A model generated the notes under the pieces. It was given only the letters and a program-made list of their open reading frames with translations. It did not search any database and was not told the origin of the DNA. A stretch of 64,000 bases of DNA from Comamonas testosteroni (lineage in GTDB: Bacteria; Pseudomonadota; Gammaproteobacteria; Burkholderiales; Burkholderiaceae_C): positions 682,001 through 746,000 of the forward strand of contig CP044131.1 of the NCBI GenBank assembly GCA_008727115.1, read 5' to 3'. Positions 45,494 through 53,355 of this stretch are shown here, piece by piece. Made by a program: the position numbers and the translations under genes. Position 1 is the stretch's first letter; the number at the start of each line of letters is the position of its first letter.

Positions 45494-46212
45494 ACACTCC
45501 CCTGCCGCAGGCGTGCTGCCCGTGCTTGGTCAAACTTCCCGGGCTGAATGCAGCCGCCGTTCATGTCGGTCACCCCGCAAAACCCCACGCCAAAGGCCGC
45601 AAACCCCAGTCGCACCTGATCCCGGCTGTAGTCCAGGCAGTCATGGTGGTGGCCATGGAACGCCTTGCCCACACGCAGGCTGCGCGCCAGTTCATCAATC
45701 GCATCAAAGCCATGCGGGTGCGCGCTGGGCGCCTCGTGCGTCACCAGAATATCGGCACGTTGCGAGACCAGGCGAAAGTAGTCCTCCGGGAAGATGGAGC
45801 TGCGGTGCTTGCGCGGCAGGCCGTCGCGCCAGCGATTGCCCCTGCCGCAGCGCGCGGTGAACTCCTTGGAACTCTCGAACAGCCAGTCCACCGGCGGCGT
45901 CCACACCTGCCCTCGGAACACCCCGCCCAGTCCGGCAATGCGCACGCCACCGACCACGGCGACGCGGCCATGCAGGTTCCTGTCCGCCAGTGCGGAGCCA
46001 AACAGGTTGTCATAGTCAGCATCGGAGTCCGTGTCGTGGTTGCCGTGGATGAACCACACTTCGGTCATCTCCAGGATGGACTCCAACTCCACCTCCAACG
46101 GGCGCTGCGCCTGCAGGTCGCCCAAAAAGACGATGGCTGCCGGGCGATCCCTGGAGACGATCTCCAGCACATGCCGGAAGTGGCCGTGGGTGTCGCCAAA
46201 GAAGTAAATCAT
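45490..46212 (-). CDS. Calcineurin-like metallophosphoesterase
   Basis: Start at MIYFFGDTHGHF (46212), chosen because it opens with motif I and overlaps the upstream stop by ATGA; the frame continues upstream without conservation. 240 residues. Metal motifs: GDTHGH (D-x-H), GDLQAQ (GDxx), GNHD, and GHHH, with VTHEAPSAHP supplying another His. All ligands of the binuclear centre are present. Substrate unknown: possibilities include nucleotides, nucleic acids or phosphoproteins. Middle gene of a three-gene operon. Confidence 0.87.
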   Translation of the reverse strand: MIYFFGDTHGHFRHVLEIVSRDRPAAIVFLGDLQAQRPLEVELESILEMTEVWFIHGNHDTDSDADYDNLFGSALADRNLHGRVAVVGGVRIAGLGGVFRGQVWTPPVDWLFESSKEFTARCGRGNRWRDGLPRKHRSSIFPEDYFRLVSQRADILVTHEAPSAHPHGFDAIDELARSLRVGKAFHGHHHDCLDYSRDQVRLGFAAFGVGFCGVTDMNGGCIQPGKFDQARAARLRQGSV

Positions 46213-46445
46213 TGCGCCTCCCCTCGCGGGGCAACATCCACGTTGACCAGCTCTCCCTGTCGGGTCAATGCTCGTGGCAGGACCTGACCCGCCAGCAGCA
46301 GCAAAGCGGCGATTTCCTCCTGTCGGGCCATCTTTTGCGCGGACGTCCATTGGCTGGCGTAACCCATCTTGAGCAGCAAGGCCCACTCCCGACGTAGAGC
46401 GTCGGCCTGCTTCTGGCTCATGGGCAGGGCATGGTTGGCTGTCAT
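46209..46445 (-). CDS. Small hypothetical protein, first gene of metallophosphoesterase operon
   Basis: Start ATG at 46445 with GGGAGA seven bases upstream. 78 residues, helical, with MSQKQADALRREWALLLKMG and QKMARQEEIAALLLLAGQVL. No known domain recognised. Its stop overlaps the ATG of the metallophosphoesterase gene. Confidence 0.65.
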   Translation of the reverse strand: MTANHALPMSQKQADALRREWALLLKMGYASQWTSAQKMARQEEIAALLLLAGQVLPRALTRQGELVNVDVAPRGEAQ

Positions 46446-46513
46446 GCACATCTCCCGAAAAGAATTGTTGTCACAGGCATGGGCTTGCATGGAATGGTGA
46501 TTTCATGGATAGT

Positions 46514-46538
46514 TAGTTTAACTAGTGTTGTTAATTAA
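46514..46538. promoter_or_regulatory. Candidate operator in the divergent region
   Basis: TAGTT-T-AACTA (46514-46524) and TTAATTAA (46531-46538) are dyads just before the 329-residue gene, whose N-terminus looks like a ribbon-helix-helix protein. Autoregulation is possible but unproven. Confidence 0.35.
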
Positions 46539-46544
46539 ACAAGC

Positions 46545-47534
46545 ATGGCGCGTCCACGAACCGGCAGGCAGTCCTCCGCCGAATACCAACGCCGCTACCG
46601 CGAGCGCAAGAAGGTCCAGGGTGCGATAGCGCAAACCAACTGGATGCTGGACGTGCGTCTGGCGGATGCGATCCGACATGAAGCCAAGGTCCGAGGCCTG
46701 CGCGAGTCCGAGCTCGCCACGGAAATCCTGGGCGAGTGGTACGAGGCACGGTTTGGTGGGCGGCTGCCACCGGCGCAGCCTGAACCGCCCCAGGACACTG
46801 CGGCGCCCGCGCCACCACCGACGCCCATCAACGCCACGGTCGAGCTGCTGCTGGGCAAGCTGGAAGAGCTGGGTTTCATCATTCCGCTGCAGGGCATGGC
46901 CACGCAGTGCCTGCATGGGGACGAGCGCAATGGCCTGTGGGCCACGGTCACCCTCAACGGGCTGGATGCCATCGAGTTCGGCCTGGCCGAGCGCATCGAC
47001 GACCTGGCGCAGAACATCCTGCATTGCGTGGTGGACACGGTCGCGTGCCATGCCTGGCTGACCAGTGATGCCTATGGCGAGCTGAACCAGGACAGGGACA
47101 TCGGCACCAAGATCAACACCAAAGGCCTGCAGGCGCTTGACGATGTGTTTGCGCGGCTGCGCGAGTTCATCATGGCCAAGCGCAAGCCGCTGCACTACGA
47201 AGAAACGCTGGCCGCTCTGCCGGGCTATCTTGACCAGGAGCCGTCACGCTCGCTGCTGGTGCTGGCGTTTCAGCGCGTGGGCCTGGAGCTGGTGCATGTG
47301 GCACCCACCAATCTGGTGATTTCTGCGGCAGAACAGCCCGAAAACATTGCGCTGCATGACCTGGAAGCGCTGGCGCAGTACGTGCGCCGCGAATTCCTGC
47401 GCATGGGCAAAACGGTCTGCACCCTCCCGCTGTGGGATGGCGGCGAGCTCATTGCCTACGCGCCCGAGGCCCGCGCCAACGTTTATGCCGGGCTGCGGAT
47501 GCAGTCATCTGATACCGAGGGAGGCCATCCATGA
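46545..47534 (+). CDS. Hypothetical protein with ribbon-helix-helix-like N-terminus
   Basis: 329 residues, family not recognised. A basic start (RRYRERKK), then MLDVRLADAIRHEAKVRGLR and SELATEILGEWYEARF, which resemble an Arc/MetJ-type strand-helix-helix. A Pro-rich linker (about 72-95) leads to an alpha/beta C-terminal part of unknown role. Divergent from the metallophosphoesterase operon and translationally coupled by ATGA to the next gene. Confidence 0.65.
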   Translation: MARPRTGRQSSAEYQRRYRERKKVQGAIAQTNWMLDVRLADAIRHEAKVRGLRESELATEILGEWYEARFGGRLPPAQPEPPQDTAAPAPPPTPINATVELLLGKLEELGFIIPLQGMATQCLHGDERNGLWATVTLNGLDAIEFGLAERIDDLAQNILHCVVDTVACHAWLTSDAYGELNQDRDIGTKINTKGLQALDDVFARLREFIMAKRKPLHYEETLAALPGYLDQEPSRSLLVLAFQRVGLELVHVAPTNLVISAAEQPENIALHDLEALAQYVRREFLRMGKTVCTLPLWDGGELIAYAPEARANVYAGLRMQSSDTEGGHP

Positions 47535-47821
47535 ACACCATCGAAGCCGCCGAGCTGGCGGCCGAGCTGCGCAAGGCCGCACAAGACCTGCTGCTGTGCA
47601 TCAACGTCATCGTGGGGCAGGAGCAATCCCTTGCCGCTGATCTGCTGCGGCACTTTCCGGGGCGGCTGGAGTTGCTGGCCTTGCGCATGGCCCCGCGCCC
47701 CGAGCCCGATCTACCGCCAGAGTGGCCGCAGTGGAATGCGCCCGGTGCAGACCATTTTCAGGCCCTGCTGGAGCGCCAGCAGTGGAGGTTGCAACGTCGT
47801 TCGGAAAGGAACTCATCATGA
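47531..47821 (+). CDS. Small hypothetical protein
   Basis: 96 residues. Helical N-terminal half (EAAELAAELRKAAQDLLLCI) and a Pro/Trp-rich stretch (PPEWPQWNAP). Not recognised. Its ATG overlaps the stop of the 329-residue gene (ATGA), so it belongs to that unit. An 84-base gap then precedes the chaperone cassette. Confidence 0.6.
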   Translation: MNTIEAAELAAELRKAAQDLLLCINVIVGQEQSLAADLLRHFPGRLELLALRMAPRPEPDLPPEWPQWNAPGADHFQALLERQQWRLQRRSERNSS

Positions 47822-47905
47822 ATCGAAGTTTGCATCCCCCGAGGAGTCCGAAACCTTGAAAATTTTGTACTACGATGTAACGGTTTGACAAACTTGGACG
47901 TCACC

Positions 47906-48112
47906 ATGCCGACAAGCAACGACGAGGGCGAAATCCTCACCCTCAAGCAGGTCGCTGACTTCCTGAAGGTCACGGAGAGGACGATCTATCGGCTGGCGGC
48001 GGCCAAGAAGATCCCTGCGTTCAGGGTCGGTGGGACGTGGCGATTCTCCAAGGCGGAGATCAATCAATGGATTCAGCGCCAGTCAGAAGGCGGCAAGAAC
48101 GACGAGACGTAA
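47906..48112 (+). CDS. Excisionase-type helix-turn-helix protein (HTH_17)
   Basis: 68 residues from ATG 47906 (a TTG 21 bases earlier is possible). LTLKQVADFLKVTERTIYRL and IPAFRVGGTWRFSKAEINQW are the winged-helix signature of the excisionase/MerR-like HTH_17 family. It stands first in the cassette, 16 bases before the GrpE-like gene. It could be the operon's regulator or an excision factor for the island. Confidence 0.85.
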   Translation: MPTSNDEGEILTLKQVADFLKVTERTIYRLAAAKKIPAFRVGGTWRFSKAEINQWIQRQSEGGKNDET

Positions 48113-48128
48113 CTCAAAGGAGGGCTTG

Positions 48129-48500
48129 ATGACCCAGCAGATCGAAAGCAATGAACAGATAGAGCAGTCGCTGATCGACATCGCAGTCGAGAGTTGGCGC
48201 TTCTCCCGTCTATTCGGGAAGGTCGTCAGCAAGCTCGATGCAGGCGAGTCCGGCCGCTACGTCAACCAGCTTCGCTACTTCCAGAAGAAGGTCGAGGAAA
48301 ACCTCGACTCGAACGGTCTCAAGCTGGTCAACGTCGAAGGACAGCCTTACGACGCCGGAATGGCGGCATCCGCCTTGAACCTGGGCGACTTCGGCCCTGA
48401 CGACGTGTTGCTCGTCGATCAGATGCTGGAGCCGATCATCATGGGCCCGAAGGGGCTGCGCAAACAAGGCACGGTAATGCTCAGGAAGGTGGAAGCATGA
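48129..48500 (+). CDS. Short GrpE-like protein
   Basis: 123 residues with an excellent ribosome site (AAAGGAGGG). The N-terminal half is helical (QLRYFQKKVEENLDSNGLKL). The C-terminal part, with VEGQPYDAGMAASALN, DDVLLVDQMLEPIIM and LRKQGTVMLRK, follows the pattern of the GrpE beta-head that opens Hsp70 for ADP release. It lacks the long GrpE N-terminal coiled coil (usual length about 190). Its stop overlaps the Hsp70 ATG (ATGA), which supports the assignment. Homology was judged by eye and is not certain. Confidence 0.6.
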   Translation: MTQQIESNEQIEQSLIDIAVESWRFSRLFGKVVSKLDAGESGRYVNQLRYFQKKVEENLDSNGLKLVNVEGQPYDAGMAASALNLGDFGPDDVLLVDQMLEPIIMGPKGLRKQGTVMLRKVEA

Positions 48501-50986
48501 AATACGTCGGTATCGACCTCGGCACGACCAACAGTGCCATCTGCTCCTTCGACGGGGAGAAGATTCATCTCTACAAGAGCCCTGAGCAACACGACGTCAC
48601 GCCATCGGCCATCTTCATTGACCGGCGCGGTAACAAGTACGTCGGCTCGCGCGCCTACAACAGCGCAGCGAAGAATCCCGACAACGCTGCCGTGCTGTTC
48701 AAGCGGCTCATGGGCACGAGCACGCCTGTGAAGCTGCCCGCTGTCAATCTCAGCATGACTCCGGAAGAATGTTCCGCCGAGGTGTTGCGCTCCCTCTTCG
48801 GCTACTTGCCCGAAGAGATTCGGGGTGATGGCGACACCGGTACCGTTATCACGGTGCCGGCCGCGTTCAACCAAATGCAGAAAGACGCCACGATGGCAGC
48901 CGCCGACGCGGCGGGCCTTGGGCGTGTCGCATTGATGCAAGAGCCTGTCGCTGCCGTGATGAGCGTCATGCGCCAGCGCAAGAACGATGGCATTTTTGTT
49001 GTGTATGACATTGGTGGGGGCACGCTGGATGTCGCCATCGCCGAGAGTATCGGTGGCCGTGTCAACCTCCTTGCGCATGGTGGCATTGCCATGTGCGGCG
49101 GACGCGATTTCGACCGGATTCTTTTCGACAACGTCGTGAAGCCATGGCTGCTCGACAACTTCGACTTGCCGGAGGACCTGGCATCCAATCCACAGTACAA
49201 ATCGCTGCGCACCATTGCGACGTGGGCCGCTGAAAAAGCAAAGATTGCGCTGTCGCAAAGCGAGGAATCCGTCATCAGCCTTGCCGAGAATGAGCTGGGT
49301 GTACGTGACCAAGCTGGTGAAGAAATTTACCTCGACATCCCCATCAGCCGGGGTCTGTATGACGACTTGATTGCATCCAAGGTCGATGAGTCCATTCAAG
49401 CCACCCGAGAGAGCATCGAAAAAGCAGGTCTGAGTTCGCACGACGTTGAGCGAATTGTCTTTGTCGGCGGGCCAGCGCAGTACAAAAACTTGCGCGACAA
49501 GGTGGCCTTCCAACTTGGCATCGCGCCGTCCACCGACGTAAACCCGATGACCGCCGTTGCCGAAGGCGCGGCTGTCTTTGCCGAGTCCATCGATTGGGCC
49601 TCGCAAAGTCGTGGTCGTAAAAGTTCTCGTGGCGCACTCAGCGCCGGTGGCACGCTCGATCTTTCGTTCAACTACATCGCGCGCACGCCGGAGCACAAGG
49701 CCAAGATCGTTGCCAAGTTGTCACGCGCACCTGCTGGCATCGAATTTCAGATAGATAGCCTTGATACGGGCTGGTCGTCAGGGCGCATCGCGTTAAAGGA
49801 TGGTGCAAGTCTTGAACTCAGTCTGTCCAAACCCGGTGACAACATTTTCAAGGTATTCGTGTTCGACTCGAACGGTGCATCCGTTGCGCTAGGCGAGGAC
49901 AAGATCGTCATCGCGCGCACTGCCGCCAGCATCGACGCCATCCCCGCATCGCATTCAATTTTTGTGGAAGCCCGCGACAGAGTCGGTGGTCGCCCGATAC
50001 CAGACTATCTCATTCGAGAAGGCGATCAATTGCCTAAGAAGGCCAAGAAGACCTTCAAAGCGGAAGAATCGCTCAAGGCCGGAAGCGCTGGATCGATCAA
50101 GTTCAAGTTGTGGGAGGGAGAAATTTCCAACCCCATCAACGACAACCGCTTCATCGGTATGTTCGAGATCAAAGGGTCGGATTTCGACGACGGCGTTATC
50201 GCCGCTGGTGCCGATTTGATCTGCGAGTACGAAGTGCTCGACTCCGGCAACATCCAGCTGGAAGTCTCGGTGCCTTCCATCAGTGGCTCGTTCCAGAGTG
50301 GGCGCAACTTCTACTCCAGCCAGGAAGGCAAGATCGACTATTCCAACCAAGCCAAAAATATTCAGGAGCAGTCGGAACATACGCTGGAGCGGCTCGAAGA
50401 AATGGCGTCCAAAGTGGACGACCCGCGCCTGGAGCAGGCCCGCGAGAAGTTGGAGCAGGCCAACACCATCGAGTCCGGCGAGGCCGATCCTGAAACGGCA
50501 AAGCAGGCAATGGACAACGTGCAGGAAGCCAAGCGCCTGCTGGCGCTGACCCGTAAAGAGCACCTGAAAGACATCCGCCAACTCGAACTGGACAGGGCGG
50601 TCGATTTCTTCGAGAAGGCCGTGCGCCAGCACGCACGCCCCACCGAGGCCACGTCCTTCGACAGCTTGGTCAAGACGGCACAGCGCGCGCTTGAAAAGAA
50701 CGGCAGTGATTTCGAGTCGCACTTGGATGATCTGCGCAGCCGCAACTTCATGATCTTGTGGCGTCAGGACTGGTTCGTGATCGACCACTTCAAGCGCCTG
50801 GCTCAAGCAAGTTACCTTTTCTCTGACGCCAGAGAGCATTCGCAACTCGTGGCGGTCGGAGCCGAAGCAATCAAGGCCAACGATATCGACAAATTGCGCG
50901 CAGTGGTTGGTCAACTCTTCTCCATTCAGGTCGGCTCTGCGGGTGACGACGACATGATGGCCGGTGCCAATATCGTTCGGAGTTGA
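48497..50986 (+). CDS. Hsp70 (DnaK-like) chaperone with extended C-terminus
   Basis: 829 residues, about 190 longer than E. coli DnaK. ATPase domain 1-380: GIDLGTTNS (phosphate 1), VVYDIGGGTLDV (phosphate 2), EKAKIALS (connect region), RIVFVGGPAQ (adenosine). A substrate-domain-like beta region follows, including LPKKAKKTFKAEESL and KLWEGE. The remaining part is helical and coiled (HTLERLEEMASKVDDPRLEQ), without the usual DnaK tail. All nucleotide motifs are intact. The housekeeping dnaK is normally beside grpE/dnaJ elsewhere, so this is an extra, specialised copy. Confidence 0.93.
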   Translation: MKYVGIDLGTTNSAICSFDGEKIHLYKSPEQHDVTPSAIFIDRRGNKYVGSRAYNSAAKNPDNAAVLFKRLMGTSTPVKLPAVNLSMTPEECSAEVLRSLFGYLPEEIRGDGDTGTVITVPAAFNQMQKDATMAAADAAGLGRVALMQEPVAAVMSVMRQRKNDGIFVVYDIGGGTLDVAIAESIGGRVNLLAHGGIAMCGGRDFDRILFDNVVKPWLLDNFDLPEDLASNPQYKSLRTIATWAAEKAKIALSQSEESVISLAENELGVRDQAGEEIYLDIPISRGLYDDLIASKVDESIQATRESIEKAGLSSHDVERIVFVGGPAQYKNLRDKVAFQLGIAPSTDVNPMTAVAEGAAVFAESIDWASQSRGRKSSRGALSAGGTLDLSFNYIARTPEHKAKIVAKLSRAPAGIEFQIDSLDTGWSSGRIALKDGASLELSLSKPGDNIFKVFVFDSNGASVALGEDKIVIARTAASIDAIPASHSIFVEARDRVGGRPIPDYLIREGDQLPKKAKKTFKAEESLKAGSAGSIKFKLWEGEISNPINDNRFIGMFEIKGSDFDDGVIAAGADLICEYEVLDSGNIQLEVSVPSISGSFQSGRNFYSSQEGKIDYSNQAKNIQEQSEHTLERLEEMASKVDDPRLEQAREKLEQANTIESGEADPETAKQAMDNVQEAKRLLALTRKEHLKDIRQLELDRAVDFFEKAVRQHARPTEATSFDSLVKTAQRALEKNGSDFESHLDDLRSRNFMILWRQDWFVIDHFKRLAQASYLFSDAREHSQLVAVGAEAIKANDIDKLRAVVGQLFSIQVGSAGDDDMMAGANIVRS

Positions 50987-52431
50987 TGCTCATGGCCCTC
51001 GACGCATGGCTTCCCATCGGATTCAAGCTGCCAGACGGCGCGAAAGCCCGTGTCGCCTTGTACGAGGGCGCAGATTGGCAAGTGTACGAAACCCAAGGCG
51101 GTGGCCGCGCACTGGTTGTTCATGATGAACTGGGCGCACGCTGGCAGGAGGCCGGGCTAATCGACACGGGGACGCTCGACGCCTTCCAGTTCGGAGCTCA
51201 TCAACTCCGAGCCATCTCGTGCAGCCCAAGCCAGATCCTGCTGCCCATCAGCGAGGCGAAGTCTCCCGACAATAAGGCCGAGGCGCTTTCATTCGCCTTG
51301 GCGTTGAAGGCCACGCGCGACATCGATTCGGAGTCGGCGCTGCAAGACGCGCTGTATGTCGAAAAGATCACCCGCCTGCTGCCGACCTACAGCATCAGTG
51401 CCAGGGCTGGAGATGATGTTGTGCTCGGCTACTGGCTGACGGGCGGCGTGAGTATCCCCGCCACCTCCTTCCGGCGTCTGCGCCAGACCATGAGCTGGCT
51501 GGGCGCGAACCACCTGAAGGACGTCGTGCAAGCGGCAGGCTTCGAAGTTGCAGAAGTCATGCCGTTGGCGCGCGAGCCAGCGGCTGCGGCAGAAAAAACT
51601 GAAGTCGCTCCCGCCGAGAAGTTGGAGGAAGTAAAACGCGCCGAGCCGGAGCCTAACAAGGTCTTCGAACTCGCCGGGCGTCCCGAACTGACCGCCTTCT
51701 TCAACGAGCACATCGTTGACATCATCCTGCACCGCGAACGCTACAAGGCGCTCGGCATCGAGTTCCCGTCAGCACTGATCCTGCATGGCCCTCCGGGTTG
51801 CGGCAAAACCTTCGCTGTCGACCGGTTGGTGGACTTCCTCGGCTGGCCAAGTTTCCAGATCGACGCCTCCAGCGTCGCCAGCCCCTACATCCACGAGACC
51901 AGCAAGAAGGTCGCGCAGGTGTTCGACAAGGCGATGGAGAACGCGCCGTCCGTCCTCGTGATCGACGAGATGGAAGCCTTCCTGGCTGACCGTGAGATGG
52001 GTTCGGGTCATCACCGCGTCGAGGAAGTAGCCGAGTTCCTGCGCCGCATTCCCGAGGCGGTGAAGAACGACGTGCTGATCGTCGCCATGACCAACCGTAT
52101 CGACATGATCGACCCGGCCATTCAGCGCCGTGGGCGTTTCGATCACGTTATCAAGGTGGATTTCGCCAGCGAGGTTGAAGTGCAGTCGCTGCTGGACAAG
52201 CTGCTGTCCTCCTTGCCTAAGGAGGCTGACGTGGACGCTAATCCGCTGGCGAAGGAGCTGGCGGGCAGGCCCTTGTCCGATGTCTCCTTTGTGGTGCGCG
52301 AAGGGGCGAGGCTGGCAGCGCGCTCCGGCAAGGAAAAACTGGATCAGGCCAGCCTTTTGGCTGCCCTGCGTGCATCACCGGCGCGCGAGCGCGAGGGTGG
52401 CGAAGCCAAACGGCGCATCGGATTCGTTTAA
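50986..52431 (+). CDS. AAA+ ATPase of the chaperone cassette
   Basis: 481 residues; ATG overlaps the Hsp70 stop (TGATG). The N-terminal 200 residues are not recognised (a possible substrate or partner domain), followed by an Ala/Glu-rich linker. The AAA domain (about 225-430) has Walker A HGPPGCGKT, Walker B VLVIDEMEAF, sensor 1 VAMTNRID and the arginine finger in QRRGRFDH, i.e. the classic clade of FtsH/Cdc48. It has no protease domain. It probably remodels proteins together with the Hsp70. Confidence 0.92.
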   Translation: MLMALDAWLPIGFKLPDGAKARVALYEGADWQVYETQGGGRALVVHDELGARWQEAGLIDTGTLDAFQFGAHQLRAISCSPSQILLPISEAKSPDNKAEALSFALALKATRDIDSESALQDALYVEKITRLLPTYSISARAGDDVVLGYWLTGGVSIPATSFRRLRQTMSWLGANHLKDVVQAAGFEVAEVMPLAREPAAAAEKTEVAPAEKLEEVKRAEPEPNKVFELAGRPELTAFFNEHIVDIILHRERYKALGIEFPSALILHGPPGCGKTFAVDRLVDFLGWPSFQIDASSVASPYIHETSKKVAQVFDKAMENAPSVLVIDEMEAFLADREMGSGHHRVEEVAEFLRRIPEAVKNDVLIVAMTNRIDMIDPAIQRRGRFDHVIKVDFASEVEVQSLLDKLLSSLPKEADVDANPLAKELAGRPLSDVSFVVREGARLAARSGKEKLDQASLLAALRASPAREREGGEAKRRIGFV

Positions 52432-52443
52432 GGGGAGGTGGTA

Positions 52444-53355
52444 GTGACGGGCCGAGAAGAGGAGCAGAAGAAGGGAGAAGGCAAAGGATTCGCAGGCCTT
52501 TCCTCGCTCGTGTCCGATGTGGACACGACGCCGCCAGCGCCTGCCCCCAAGAAGGAGCCTGCTGCCGCTGCATCGGGTGCCGGACGTCCCGCCCTGCAGC
52601 CCGCACAGCCTCAGCCGAGCCAGCGTCAAACGTACCAAGAACCTTTGCAGCTGCCGTCCTCGAGCTCGTCCGGTGGCAAGTGGGTGTTGGGCATCGCTGC
52701 CGTCATGGGCGTGCTCTGGCTGATCGGCCAGTCGGACAAGAACACGACTTCTCCGGCACCTGCTTACTCCCCGCCCGCGAACAGCACCGCTCCGAGCTAT
52801 GCGCCACCACCGCAACCACAGGCACCATCACGGCCGGTTGAGACCAAGCCGCCCGTCGGCCAAGATCTCGTGCTCTCAAGGGAGCAGATTCGGTATTGCT
52901 TGGCCGAAGACATCCGCATAGATGGCGCGAAGTCCGCGCTCAACAACTACGTCGATGCCGATGTGGATCGCTTCAATGCGATGGTGGGCGACTACAACAG
53001 CCGTTGCAGTTCATTTAAATATCAGACTAATAATCGAGGGCGCAATGATTTGAATAGTAGTCAACGAGACATTGAGCCATTCCGGAGTCAGCTTCAATCC
53101 GAGGGTAGGAGGAAATTCGTTCGTAGTCCATCCACTGGCTCGCTGTCGGCTCCTACATACGACACGGAGGGCTGGACTGAAGAAAGCACAAACTCGACAG
53201 ATGTAGGGCCTTGGCTTAATTACGACCCGCCGGGAACTCGTTACTACCGCGATGCCAACAACGTCATTTATCGCGTATTTCCGCCAGGGGTCAGACCAAA
53301 CGCGCATGCCGCGAATCCATTCGGTTTGGGCGACAGCACAGAAAGACCGCAGTAA
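52444..53355 (+). CDS. Single-pass Pro-rich membrane protein with KGFxxLSxLxSDV motif (paralogue 1)
   Basis: GTG start at 52444, five bases after GGGGAGG. 303 residues. The N-terminal motif KGFAGLSSLVSDVD (about 14-27) is shared with the gene at 56776. Then come a Pro/Ala linker, one membrane helix (KWVLGIAAVMGVLWLIG, about 76-92), another Pro-rich linker and a C-terminal domain with RYCLAEDIRIDGAKSALNNY and FNAMVGDYNSRCSSF (two Cys). The C-terminal 110 residues are encoded by clearly more AT-rich DNA. The large domain is probably periplasmic. Function unknown. Confidence 0.8.
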   Translation: MTGREEEQKKGEGKGFAGLSSLVSDVDTTPPAPAPKKEPAAAASGAGRPALQPAQPQPSQRQTYQEPLQLPSSSSSGGKWVLGIAAVMGVLWLIGQSDKNTTSPAPAYSPPANSTAPSYAPPPQPQAPSRPVETKPPVGQDLVLSREQIRYCLAEDIRIDGAKSALNNYVDADVDRFNAMVGDYNSRCSSFKYQTNNRGRNDLNSSQRDIEPFRSQLQSEGRRKFVRSPSTGSLSAPTYDTEGWTEESTNSTDVGPWLNYDPPGTRYYRDANNVIYRVFPPGVRPNAHAANPFGLGDSTERPQ

